NCBI GenBank assembly: GCA_019633425.1 | Contig: WSUB01000101.1 | Location: 89,926 to 153,925 of the forward strand | DNA from: Tulasnella sp. 424 | Lineage: Eukaryota; Basidiomycota; Agaricomycetes; Cantharellales; Tulasnellaceae | Reading direction: 5' to 3' | DNA: 64,000 bases | Shown here: positions 1 to 10,265 of the stretch, piece after piece | Position numbering within the stretch: the first letter of the stretch is position 1 | Layout of the letters: every line of letters begins with the position of its first letter | Notes under the pieces: model-generated | Told to the model about the DNA's origin: nothing | The model's input: the letters and a program-made list of their open reading frames with translations, nothing else | Database searches by the model: none | Translations under genes and position numbers: made by a program

Positions 1-333
1 TGATTCTTTCTCGCAGATCTCGTTTGCTTCGGATGATATTAGGTGAATAAATTCTGCAGCGATGTGTACACAACTCTGGTGAGCTGAGTGTGGTGGCGAG
101 GGCGGGATGTACTCACCAACACAACACTCGATTACCAAGTCTCTCGTTTCTTTTGTACAAGTGACTTCCTGTGGCAGTAACTCTGTCCATCCAAACCATA
201 AAGTCAGTATATCGCCATAATGCCTGAAGAGGCGTAGGTTCCAACCTCCAATGAGTTTGTAAACTGTTGCTTTTGGTAGAGAAAGGTCGTCATCCGCGGC
301 TCCTGAGCCACTGGGTCCTTCACGGTCTGACAT
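1..333 (-). CDS. NCB2: NC2-beta (Dr1-type) histone-fold transcription repressor, 5' part only
   Basis: This is the first part of the beta subunit of Negative Cofactor 2. NC2 is a nuclear histone-fold heterodimer that clamps TBP on promoters and blocks TFIIA/TFIIB entry. Exons read 333-246, 182-117 and 53-1, and the gene leaves the window at base 1. The spliced product starts MSDREGPSG and carries DDDLSLPKATVYKLI, then LLPQEVTCTKETRDLVIECC, then EFIHLISSEANEICEKE. These are the alpha-1 to alpha-2 parts of the Dr1 histone fold and match the family almost residue for residue. Introns are 63 nt each, with GT-AG ends. The start codon at 333 is the only one that gives the family N-terminus. The gene is head to head with SmF, whose ATG is 251 bp away, so the two may share a promoter. 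The C-terminal Q/A-rich half is outside the window. Confidence 0.93.
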   Translation of the reverse strand, partial: MSDREGPSGSGAADDDLSLPKATVYKLIGGWNLRLFRHYGDILTLWFGWTELLPQEVTCTKETRDLVIECCVGEYIPPSPPHSAHQSCVHIAAEFIHLISSEANEICEKES

Positions 334-584
334 GATTTGGTTTTTTGTGTTTTTAAGAGTAGAGTTAAGAGTGTAGAGTAAGTAAGTGAAAAAGAGCGGA
401 GAATGGCGACGATTCCCACTTGGGGAGAGTCTGGGTGGTGGTTGGTAGAGTGCCTCTATTTATCCTCTGGCTCGATACTCTCTCGGTTGGCCCTGGGTTG
501 AGTCCGTGCACCTCAACTCCCTCTTCCTTCCCCGCGTGTTGTTCTCTTGAACCTTGTGACCACCGTCGCTCCTAGCTTGCACCG

Positions 585-1094
585 ATGTCTGCAGTACGCG
601 ATCCACGCTTCTCAGCAGGCCCACAGTAACTGACCAAGTGCTTCCAGGTCCAACCAGTCAATCCCAAGCCCTTCATCCAGGACCTCACCGGCAAGTCCGT
701 GTTCGTCAAGCTAAAATGGGGATTGGAGTACAAGGGCTATCTTGTCAGCACGGATTCATACATGAACATCCAGGTACTTGGGCCAATCGAGTCTTACTTG
801 GTGCTTTGCTGAGGGTGTGGTGCTTCCTGGTAGCTCGCCAATACGGAAGAATACGAAGACGGCAAGTCTACCGGCGCTTTGGGAGAGGTGTTCATTCGGT
901 ATTTCTATTATCTGGATTTCGTCTCGCATCGTCTGCTAACTCTCTTGCGTTCCCTTAGGTGTAACAACGTTCTCTACATTATGAGTACCTTTCCTAGCCT
1001 GGTCCAGTCGACATTGCAACTGACACCATCCCCCCGATTGTTTACAGGGAGGCACCGGACGGAGAATGATTGTCTTCAGTATCCAGAAATATAA
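585..1094 (+). CDS. SNRPF: Small nuclear ribonucleoprotein F (SmF)
   Basis: SmF is one of the seven Sm-ring proteins that assemble on U1, U2, U4 and U5 snRNAs in the spliceosome. Exons are 585-593, 648-773, 834-898, 959-984 and a last exon from 1048. The product reads MSA, then [59 protein letters not shown] and IRCNNVLYI. Sm1 and Sm2 motifs are complete, and the family length of about 85 residues is matched. The C-terminus is uncertain. With canonical splice sites (donor at 985, acceptor after 1047) the frame runs to TAA at 1092-1094. The family-like tail MREAPDGE ends at a TGA at 1067-1069 but lies one base out of that frame. Either a non-canonical site is used or the tail is unusual. Identity is secure; the last 10-15 residues are not. 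Confidence 0.9.
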
Positions 1095-2093
1095 TATACT
1101 CTATATCGTCTTAGAGATTGACTGCACGTGTGCATTGGTCTGAGCTTCAACTGACCGCTGGTGTCGGACCCAGTCCTGGAAGTCCAACATCCTCCATCCC
1201 AGACCGAAGACCACACCATGGAATGACCTGGATGCATAATCAGTTACTATGCAAAGCCGGAGAGCTCGATGCGCATCGAATCATATTACCCGTTCTAACG
1301 CGCTAACCTCAGGACCCCGAACTTTTGGCGGCCAGCTTAGCCAGGCCAGATAACAAGCGCTCGATACCCGCAACTCACCACCCTCTTGTAATCTGTGCTC
1401 GTCTAATGTTCAATTGAGAGAAGTTTGCGACCGCAAGGACCAGGTTTCCGGAGACAGGACGTAACCCCAGCAAAGGGAAAAATCAAAGACGGGTCTAGCG
1501 GAGATAACGGACCACTTTGTTTTCACTACACCCCTCCGTACATCTAGATCCTGAGTTCTCCTCAGCTCATTAGATTTAACATTTGACATTTAACATGGTC
1601 AGGGCGTCTTCGGCGCTCCATCAACTTAATACTAGTGTGCTCCGGGCCTGATAAAAGAAATACGGAACTGAGTTCCGGGGTTTTAGACTATTCGCACCTC
1701 AAGGTGCAACTTCCAGAAGTTCCCCAATAAATCCGTATCTGTCTGTTATGTCGAATTAAATCTATATCCCTTTACGCCAGCGCCTCGGCGGAAGCCCTCT
1801 GCTAACGTGTCGAAATATGATGACAGCTTCTGACGGTTCCTTGATCTCACAATGGCGAAATGAAACTTATCTCATCATAGAATACGTTCGAAGACCTAGA
1901 TTACAGTGAAGGTGGCCCGGTATAAATGACCCGGGTCCCAGAAATACATGACAAGCAGGGGACTGAAAGTTGAATGTCCTTCATCTTCCCGGCCCCTTCA
2001 TTGATCAAACGAAACAAGCCCTCCCCGGTCACTGAACTAAGCATACTTCAAATAGCTCCATATTATAGGGGCTTTGAGAATAACCGCATCTCC
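1095..2093. other. Intergenic stretch, no gene recognised
   Basis: Short open frames here (for example 1118-1306) lack family motifs, spliceable partners and a codon pattern like the neighbouring genes. No tRNA fold, simple repeat or transposon end was seen. It holds the 3' flank of SmF and the 3' flank of the small minus-strand gene that ends at 2094. Confidence 0.5.
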
Positions 2094-2493
2094 TCACCAG
2101 TCCCACCTCTGGAACTCGACAGTAACACCAGCGTCGACAGTCGAGTACACAGCACGACCATCAGCTGTCTGGTTTAACTGCCATTGCTCAGCACCTGGGC
2201 TCAAGGTGAAGTCAAATTCCGGAGATTCTGGTCTTCCTCCTTGTGAAGTCTGACCAGGACCGGCTGGAGAGGCGCTCAACGTGAGCCCAATAACCTGTTA
2301 ATAGTAGATTCCACTAACCAGCGAGCCTCGACACCCCTACACTAATATTATCGGCGAGCACGACCCGCTCATTAGTGTCAACTATGCATGATGGTCTCTG
2401 TGCTAACGGTGCTTGAGAGTGGACTGTGGTCGATGGCGAGGCTGAATTGGTATTGGTAGAGGGCGATGAAGACGGGCTGGTTTGTTGAGGCAT
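2094..2493 (-). CDS. Small hypothetical protein with Ser/Thr-rich N-terminus
   Basis: I do not recognise this protein. Exons 2493-2341 and 2294-2094 join across a 46-nt GT-AG intron in phase 0 and give about 117 residues. The first third is Ser/Thr/Pro-rich and probably disordered. Then come CIVDTNERVVLADNIS and, after the intron, VIGLTLSASPAG. The last 35 residues look folded: FDFTLSPGAEQWQLNQTADG, then AVYSTVDAGVTVEFQRWDW at the end, possibly beta strands. There is no signal peptide or membrane segment. The frame also stays open upstream of the chosen Met to about 2555, after a possible 5' intron whose donor lies near 2612, but no upstream ATG is present, so the Met at 2493 is preferred. 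The clean intron and the good frame argue for a real gene, but there is no homology support. Confidence 0.45.
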
Positions 2494-3986
2494 TGGGGGC
2501 AGAAGCGGGCTGACCGTGGTGGAAGGGGCTTTAATGGAGGCTAGAGATGAGTCTTAGCTGCGAGATATCAATTAGCTAGTTTTATATAGAAAGAAGAGCA
2601 ACGAGTACCTCAGTCGTGGGTATGAGTGTGCGCTAGTCTGTGCTTTGAGTGGTCGCTACTTGGGGTTGAAAAGTGGCGAGTGGTTTTTCGGCGCAGGGGG
2701 GGTGAAGGAGCTTTGTGAGGGGGAGGGAATGTAAAGAATGAGAGTTGCGAAGGGGCCTCTCTTTCTTATGAGGTCGAGCGGGCCTATCCTTTCACCAGGA
2801 CCCCGGACCCTCCCGACCTTGAATGACGGAAACAAATACTATTCATACCAGAACCCACAAAAAATACTGCTTAGACTTGTTAAATTCCGGATCTCGCTGG
2901 AGATCGTCATGAAAGACTCATCTACAGGTGAAGGTTTTGTGCCCGTCAGCCCAGAGCAGACAAGATCACGAGGGCTCCTCGAATCGCGAATTCCTTCACG
3001 TTCGAAGGTGAAGATGGTGTTCAGTCCTGGACAATCCCAAGACCCAATACTTAGGATAACACGTAACTATATGCCGTAGAACTGAAATATGCAGGATACC
3101 AAGTAGACCACATGTAGCTGGAGCGTTCGGGGTGCAAGTATACGCTGGAGCGCCGGTTCGGGCCAAGTTCTCACATGTCACCCACCCTTCTGCACGACAA
3201 GCATGAAGAGATATATGCATCATATCGATCGCTCGCGTCAGGCATTGCTAGGTGTATTGAGAAGACAAGGATGGATACTCTAGATATGTAGAACAAGTAC
3301 ATTCCATGCCATTAGTGACGATTGATTGTTCAGGACTCCGGAGTGCCCTGGCATCCAATACCTCATCGGCAACCCCGTTCCAGCAAAAAAAAGTCTACTT
3401 ATTCATACGTAAAACGTGCGGTAAATGTAGTGCCCATCGCTGTTGTTGGGGCCTGACAGGTGCGACCTTGGTCAGCAGCCAGCGGCTTTACCAGGACTGA
3501 AACTGGAAGCAAATTCGTCGTCTAATTAAAGTCTGGAGTGTATATATAATCCGTCATGCAATATCTCCCTTTGCCGCCTTGATCCGTGTAGGTCTCGGGC
3601 CTGATTGATCTGCTCGGGGTCGATCGGCCTTGGAGCGGTGTGCGCGTTCTCTGTCTGTCACAGAACTCGCGGTGTCTGGGGTGCCGGACCGAGGACACAG
3701 AGACCATCATCGCATCGTTTCGCATAGTCTCGCCGCGCGTCCGTGCGCGTGTTGCCTCCATACATTTACTCACCCCAAACAGTCACGCCACTTTTTTGGG
3801 TCGCCCTGGCCACTGCGAGCAGCTAGGCTAGTATCGGTGTGGAACAACCGGTTCTGAACATTCGGCGTCTTCTCTTCCGAACCCTTGGTATTAGGTTCAA
3901 GGCGCCGGTAGTCTCATTACGACTACCCGGTCTTCGGGTGTTGAAGTCTTATCCGTCACCTTCCATTAGGGTTTGAGCCGGGGATC
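2494..3986. other. Intergenic stretch, no gene recognised
   Basis: The left end probably holds the 5' leader and promoter of the minus-strand gene starting at 2493, including a possible leader intron. The right end is the upstream region of the phosphopantetheinyl transferase. Open frames at 2738-3079 (+) and 3522-3773 (-) have low-complexity, motif-free translations. Nothing else could be supported. Confidence 0.45.
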
Positions 3987-5023
3987 ATGAAAATTCAGCT
4001 TGTCGGCCTACCTTTTGGGGATTCTCGTCTTTCCGAAGAAGTACGTGCAACCTCTCTCCTTTTTCAATGGGAAACCTCAGCTCCGCTTATTTAGCGTCTT
4101 TCTACCGGACTAGAGTGCATTGATTCAGAGTCTCGAGCCCGAGTTCTTCGTTTTCGGCATTCTGAGGATAAATGGCGTGAGTTTCCATTCGGGGAACACC
4201 CTTGCAGATAACTCAGCCCCCTGTGTCTAGGATGTTTGGTCGGAAGGTTATTACCTCGATGTCTTTTAGCGTCCCGTGGCTTTCAAACCGAATCGATCGT
4301 CATCAAGACATCTCAGAGCGGAAAACCATTTATTGCTGAGGTAAGGAACGAGGTACTCGATTCCCTGAAAGGCACAGCTCATACGTCGGGGTTTTCTGTA
4401 GCCGCCCGGCTACCTGAGTTTTAACGTGACTCATGACTCGAACCTCGTCGCCATGGGGTATAGCACGGGCGACGTTGCTATCGGTATCGACGTTATGAAG
4501 TGCGAACTGCCACGGGGTGAAACAATGGAAAGCTACTTGAGCGTGCTTTCCGGGTCAGTGAGTGATTTCGATTTGCATGCATATCCTATCCTAGCGTTCT
4601 AATTCCTCTTTACGGGATTGCTAGCTTACTCTGTACGAAAACGGACAGCTCGAAAAGCGTATGGATAACCCTGATCTTGCGCTCGAACTCTTGTACGAAT
4701 ACTGGACGATCAAAGAAGCATACACCAAAGCCCTCGGTATTGGTCTTGGTTTCGATTTTACAAGAATCGAATACCGCCACCAGCCAGATGACTCCCATAA
4801 CCCCATCATCGCAGTGGATGGTGCACCGGTGCGGGGTTGGCAGTTCCGAGGTCTCCGATTGACCAAAGACAGTCATCGCTATATCTGTGTGGTAGCCATA
4901 TGCTTAGGCACATCCGACGAGTCTAGCATATCGTGGACCGAATTAGACGAGCGCACAGAATGGGTCGAGAACATCGACGTCTTCTCATTACTAGCCCGTG
5001 CACACCCTTTGACTACTACTTAG
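3987..5023 (+). CDS. 4'-phosphopantetheinyl transferase (Sfp/Lys5 type)
   Basis: This enzyme moves 4'-phosphopantetheine from CoA to a serine of carrier proteins: acyl- and peptidyl-carrier domains of polyketide and peptide synthases and the alpha-aminoadipate reductase of lysine synthesis. It is probably cytosolic. Exons 3987-4040, 4095-4176, 4231-4340, 4402-4557 and 4625-5023 give 266 residues, normal for the Sfp class. Landmarks in order are an ARVLRFRHSEDKWRCLVGRL region, KPFIAE then PPGYLSFNVTHDSNLVAMGY, the Mg-binding GIDVM motif, and WTIKEAYTKALGIGLG with the diagnostic W-x-x-KEA-x-x-K. All introns are GT-AG and phases agree. The stop codon overlaps the stop of the convergent F-box gene by 4 bp. 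Genes for possible carrier targets are not in this window, so it is likely the general-purpose enzyme. Confidence 0.92.
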
Positions 5024-7249
5024 TCCTTCGCAATCCCAGTGCCTCGGCTCAGTGCATCCTCCTGTTTGACTGTCCCGTTCAGGAAGCTCATCCCAACGGA
5101 TACATCATCTGGGTATTGCATCGCCAGATCATCCGTAGGCAAGAACCACAGATGTCCCCTCTTCCCATTTACAGCGCTCCTAAACAACCTCCCTAGATCC
5201 CATACAATGGATTTCATGACAAGATATAAACCCCAGCCCTGAGTTGCCGGCGGTGGTGGATAGTAGGAGGTATCCGAGGACGATTCCGACACGCTGAATG
5301 CGCGTACTTTGGATTGAAGCTCGAAGCGAGTTTGGGAGTCACGAGGGTTCGTCCATGCGGTGGTTGTATATGTGATCTGATAGATTGGGTTAGAAGGAGA
5401 AGACGGGATTCCGTCGTCTGTTGTGGTGTACGAGCCGTCTGTGTTCCACCCTGTTATGACGCCCATATAGCTTGGGAAGTAACCTCGATCAGGCAAATGT
5501 TACACACAGCGCGAGACGATGGGTCAACTTACTCCACATCGGAACCAGACATAGCCACTACCAAGCCAACAAAGTATTTGACGTTAGAGTCAGGATCTCT
5601 TCGTGTTGGCGTCCTGAGAGGGGGATCCTCGGCTTGCTTGGTTAAATCAATTATGTTCTGGAATATCCGTTTGGGTTCTTGCTCGAGAAGCCCGAGACTT
5701 GGCATGATAGTCAACTCCACGACGATGGCGATGTCCAAAGGGAATACGTGACGGATACGTTCTTTGACGTGCATAGCCAGCTAAGAACGTATCTAAGCAT
5801 GCTAGTCGAGCGATGGTAGACAGTCAAGCGGTCCTTACATCAAAGAAATGATCCGCTTGATGTGCTGGACTGAGGAACGTGATAGTTGTCACCATCGCAT
5901 AACATGCGGTGATGACTGTCCAATATCGCCAAGGTGAGTCCGGAATAGCAACTCTTCCACCGTGTCTTAACGAGTTTGCGACATTTCGAGCTGCGCGAGT
6001 GACCATTGTCTCTGTCGAAGCTGGCGCTAGAAGTTCCGGGTGTTGCTGCGCTGTTGTGCCCATCGCGTGCAGTATGGGGTCCAGATCAGCCGATGTCAAG
6101 ATTGGTTGGGTGGCCGAGTGGTAAACGTCAATAGACACGTGCTGTTGCTCTTCGTCTTCGTTCGGGATGTGTTCCTTGACTCGGACCCAGGCATGGACGT
6201 GAGCGGGAAAGGATACGGGACGCGCATCCAATCCTAGACGGCGGGCGATAGCAACGAATACGGCTACGAGGGTCAATGGGAGGGAGTTCCGGCTTTCGAG
6301 GACTTTGTGGATGAAATGGTTTTGAATAGCGAGATACCGATCGCCCTCTGCTGGTCCGAAACCCTGAGATCGCATCCAGTCGCAGATGGCTATACAGGTG
6401 GCTGGCGTGTCGTCCTCGATGCCCGGAGGTATGGATGATTTACACCGCTCGGCCATTAAGTCGAGACTTCGCTTGAGCTGTCCGCAGAAGGCAGCAAGGG
6501 TTAGCGACGGGATCGTCCACTTAGTATACTGCTGCTGACCTGTTCATACGGCACACCAAAAAAGCCGTCCAGGATACTCAAGCCTTCTTCAAGCTCCATA
6601 TTCTGTCCATCTCTCAGCCGATATAACCGCTCCAAGGACCCGGCTCGATGCATGGCTCGAAGCAGCTCTGCCGCCCAGAATGAAATAGAAAGCCAGCATC
6701 CATTTTCACTGAATTCGTCAGGAGGGTCCATGTTCGCGTAATTCTCTAGCAGATCCCATCCGTCCTTCCCGTATGCACGGTATACCCGCTGTGCGTTGAT
6801 GTGCCTACCTCCCCCCTGGGTTGCCATCTGCCGGAGGATGAGGAGTACTTCGTGATCACTCCGGCTGCGTTGTAGATATCGCCGAAACCAGTCATTCGCG
6901 TACTGTATAACCCGCTCTGCTTCCCTAGCTGGGTCGTGGTAGGTCCAATTGCGTTCGTACTGGTGGGTCCAGAGGAATGGAAGCTCGGCAATGGCTTTGA
7001 GATGAGAACACACGAGCCGGCACGCCAGAAGGGTTTGAACTCGTTGAGGTCCGTGGTCTGGGAGCGAGTCTAGAATGGATTGGTAGATTTCGTTTGGCAG
7101 CCAGTCTGCGGGACTGGCATGGGTTTCAACGATTTGTTCTGGCTGGTTTAAAGAGGACGATGGGGAGCTCTAGAGTGGAGGCATTTGGGTTTAATATGAT
7201 AGGTTGCACAGACTTGTTATATGAACGCGCAACCTACCATTTCCGTCAT
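5020..7249 (-). CDS. FBXO21-like F-box protein with transglutaminase-like and YccV-like domains
   Basis: This is an F-box substrate adaptor of the SCF ubiquitin ligase type. Exons 7249-7238 (12 nt, MTEM), 7169-6540, 6477-5839, 5780-about 5533 and about 5470-5020 give about 659 residues. Domains in order: an F-box near residues 25-70 (ADWLPNEIYQSILDSLPDHG, with LLACRLVCSHLKAIAELPF), a SirB1/transglutaminase-like core at about 215-400 (LAIQNHFIHKVLESRNSLPL, FPAHVHAWVR), and a C-terminal YccV/hemimethylated-DNA-binding-like part (YMGVITGWN, then LWFLPTDDLAMQYPDD). This architecture is that of FBXO21. The splice at the YccV start is ambiguous: donor GTAAGT with CAAG acceptor is used here, but a second pairing also keeps frame. 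The start was chosen because an in-frame stop lies just before exon 2, so a short first exon is needed. The substrate is unknown. Confidence 0.85.
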
Positions 7250-7410
7250 TTAATCAAGGCTTATTAAGTATCGAGGGTGGTTAGGGTGGGAATCTCCGAG
7301 GATAACCGGTGGAGGTGCCTGAATTGCAACCCGTGGGATGTTAGACTTACGTCATACACGCGCTGCAACTTTCGGGCCTTTCTTTCTTGCCTTTTCCCGC
7401 ATAGCACCCA
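7250..7410. promoter_or_regulatory. Short shared promoter between F-box gene and mitochondrial AspRS gene
   Basis: Only 161 bp separate the start codons of two divergent genes, so both promoters and 5' leaders must lie here. No clear TATA box was seen. Shared control is an inference from spacing. Confidence 0.5.
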
Positions 7411-10001
7411 ATGCTTCAATCAGCTTCGCGCTGTAGTCACCGCCAATCCTTGGGTACGTGTATACGTAGCAAGCGCATAGGCACGAGCGGGCCGTGTCGT
7501 CGTCTAGCATCTTCAGCAGCACCTAGTACGTCCCATAACTGTAAGCGTAGCCAGCCGGCGTCTTAACATCACCTCCTTCAGATAGCCAACACGCATCACA
7601 TAGAACTCATTCATGTCAAGACGTCAAAGCTGAAGATGCTGGTCAGACCGTGAGGCTCGCGGGCTGGCTATCTGCAGAGCGGTGAGGGCAACATAGTATT
7701 ATCGAGCCCAAGCATCTGACTGCAATTCTCTTGAAGCAAGATTTCAAAGAAAGCTTCCTTCTACTCGCTGAGAGACGCTTCTGGGATGGTGCAACTTATC
7801 GTCCGACGCTCGGATGCGAGTGAGCTTGAAGACTCCTTGTCCAAAATGTCGCGCACTCCAGAAGAGTCGGTCGTTTCTGTGCTTGGACGGGTGAAGCTCA
7901 GACCGCAATCGTCTAAGGTATCTCAGATACTCTTTGCATCTTGCATTGCATCTAACCGCATCTTGGGAATAGAACGCGAATGTCTCGACCGGTGACATTG
8001 AGCTGGAAGTTGAAGCATTTGAACTCCTAAACGCAGCAGACGAACTTCCGTTTTATCCGCATGACGAACACAACCTCGTACGCGAAAAAACTTCCACATC
8101 TTTCCGCTCGGATCAGGTCCACTGAACCACCTACTATAGGCAAATGAAGATTTGCGGGCCAAGTACCGCTATCTTGACCTACGGCGTCCCGTCTTAGCGA
8201 ACAACATCAAACTGCGAAGCAAGGTAGCCCGTGCTGTTCGCGACGTCCTCCACAACAACGGCAAGTCTAAGTCTCTGTCATTTGTCTACAACCAGACTAA
8301 GGAGTTGACCGTATCCCTTTAGATTTCGTGGAGGTGGAAACTCCTATGCTTCTCCAAACCTCTCCGGAAGGCGCTCGAGAGTATCTCGTCCCCGCACGTC
8401 TGTCCTCGACGATATCCAATGCTACTTCATCTTCCAACCCATCGTCATCCACCACTCCAGCAACTCCGCAATTCTATGCCCTCTCTCAATCCCCTCAACA
8501 GCCGAAGCAGCTCCTCGTTTGCTCTGGCGGGATCGAAAAATACTTCCAGTTTGCCCGTTGTTTCAGAGATGAAGACGGTCGAAAGGATCGCCAGCCGGAG
8601 TTCACGCAAGTTGATATGGAGATGGCGTTTGTGTCATGGAGTCCACCCTCTGTTTCTCATGGAGAGCAGCAGCGTGCGGCTGTCGACGGGTATGCTGACG
8701 ACCAGCAGTGGAGGATCGGTGGGAGTGAGATTCGCAACGTGGTAGAGAATATCATCCGTGAAGTTTGGAAGACCGCTCTGGGAGTGGAATTGCCTCATAC
8801 TCTTGGGGTTATGACTTACCGAATGGCTATGGAGAAGGTGTGCTGGCCCTGCTTCTTTTTGCCTTTACGTCGCTAACTTAGCAGTGTTACTTGACAGTAC
8901 GGCTCCGACAAACCCGACTTGCGAATGAATTCTGTCCTGCCTCATTCCTCCACTCACATTGGTCAAATTGAACTATCCGATCCAGACCGCGTTATAGACT
9001 ATTTGGTGGTTCCTCGCGAAGATCAGGAGATGTTGAAAGAACTAATGGCGTTGAGGGAGGCGGAAGTTCGGTCGTACACAGTAAACGGCTCGACAGCTTG
9101 GGAAGAAGGACTTGCTCAGGAGCTTGGTCTGTCGGGGGATGTGCAGGCTATGCGAAGCGGTGCGGAGTTGCCTGAAGGGACATTGTTGGTGGGTTGTGTC
9201 AGGGGAAAATATTTAAGTGTCAGTCGCAATCGTTCCCACTACTTCATTGTCCGGTGACTGACACTCTCTGTTACGTTTTATAGGGTGGTTCGACTTCCAT
9301 GGGTAAAATCCGCCTTCGTCTCAGCGAACTTGCTCAGCAAAAATGTCAGTGCCGATCTTTAATATTACTCTCTGAGAGATGCTAACATCCTATGCTTTGA
9401 TCTAGACGACCTCGACTACCCCAAATACTGCTTCACCTGGGTAACCGAATTCCCGCTGTTTTCAAAGGACGAAGACAAGGAATTCATCGCTCGTGGTCGA
9501 TGGAGTAGCACGCACCACCCTTTCACTGCACCGATGCTCGAAGACATGCCTCTCGTAGAACAAGGCCGATACGAGAACATCCGTGGGCAGCACTACGATC
9601 TGGTTTTGAATGGTATGGAGATTGGCGGCGGATCTGTGAGGGTGCACAACGCCAAATTGCAAGAGAAGATCTTCAAGGAAGTCCTGCAGGTATGGAACCG
9701 CCAAAGTCGTCGCTGAATGTGGCCTTTCGTCTAAGCTGACCCATTCTTCGCTACGTTTCAGCTCACCGAGGCTGAGATCAAGTCGTTCGACCATCTCTTG
9801 AAAGCGCTCAAGTATGGTGCCCCTCCGCATGGAGGTATCGCTTTAGGTTTCGATCGCCTCATGTCGATCATCTGCAACACCAAGTCTATTAGGGACGTTA
9901 TTGCCTTCCCTAAAACGACCGGGGGAACGGATCCAGTGTTCAGAAGCCCCAGCGCGATCCCCGACGAGGCTCTGAAGCTGTATGGACTAAAGAGTCTGTA
10001 G
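7411..10001 (+). CDS. MSD1: Mitochondrial aspartyl-tRNA synthetase, bacterial type
   Basis: This class IIb synthetase charges mitochondrial tRNA-Asp. Ten exons (7411-7453, 7582-7681, 7737-7917, 7973-8077, 8140-8260, 8323-8837, 8898-9218, 9284-9344, 9406-9689, 9762-10001) give about 656 residues. The first exon, [14 protein letters not shown], is an Arg/Ser-rich, acid-poor mitochondrial presequence. An anticodon-binding OB fold follows ([29 protein letters not shown]). Then motif 1 ([17 protein letters not shown]), motif 2 ([20 protein letters not shown] and the [20 protein letters not shown] loop) and motif 3 ([14 protein letters not shown], then RDVIAFPKT). The [11 protein letters not shown] and GAD-region style are bacterial/mitochondrial, not eukaryotic cytosolic. 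Intron 5 starts with GC (GCAAGT at 8261) rather than GT. A further small exon inside the 128-nt first intron cannot be excluded. Confidence 0.94.
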
Positions 10002-10265
10002 CAGAAGCATCCAAACTCGGTGACGGATTCTATTGGACTGGATTGTTGGTTACGTTTACCCCTCTCATCTATCTATACCTTATAAATTCTATATTCATTG
10101 CTCGATTACCTTCCTCCCCCGCAAGGGCGTAATTCAAAAACGGACTCCCAAATTCCATTAAACATAAGAACAACCGAACCCGAAAGATGTAAATATACAG
10201 CCATCCTCTCGTCCCGCCGTGAATTCGTTCAGTCGTATTTCGTCGTATGTCGTTTCGTCCACAAC

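Noticed and set aside
3860..3960. Possible stem-loop near CCGGTAGTCTCATTACGACTACCCGG
   Set aside because: A hairpin can be drawn, but no known structured RNA or regulatory element fits, and it was not judged better than chance.
6100..6125. GGTTGGGTGGCCGAGTGGT, like the 5' half of a leucine or serine tRNA
   Set aside because: It lies inside the F-box gene exon in frame, and no matching T-arm or acceptor stem follows.
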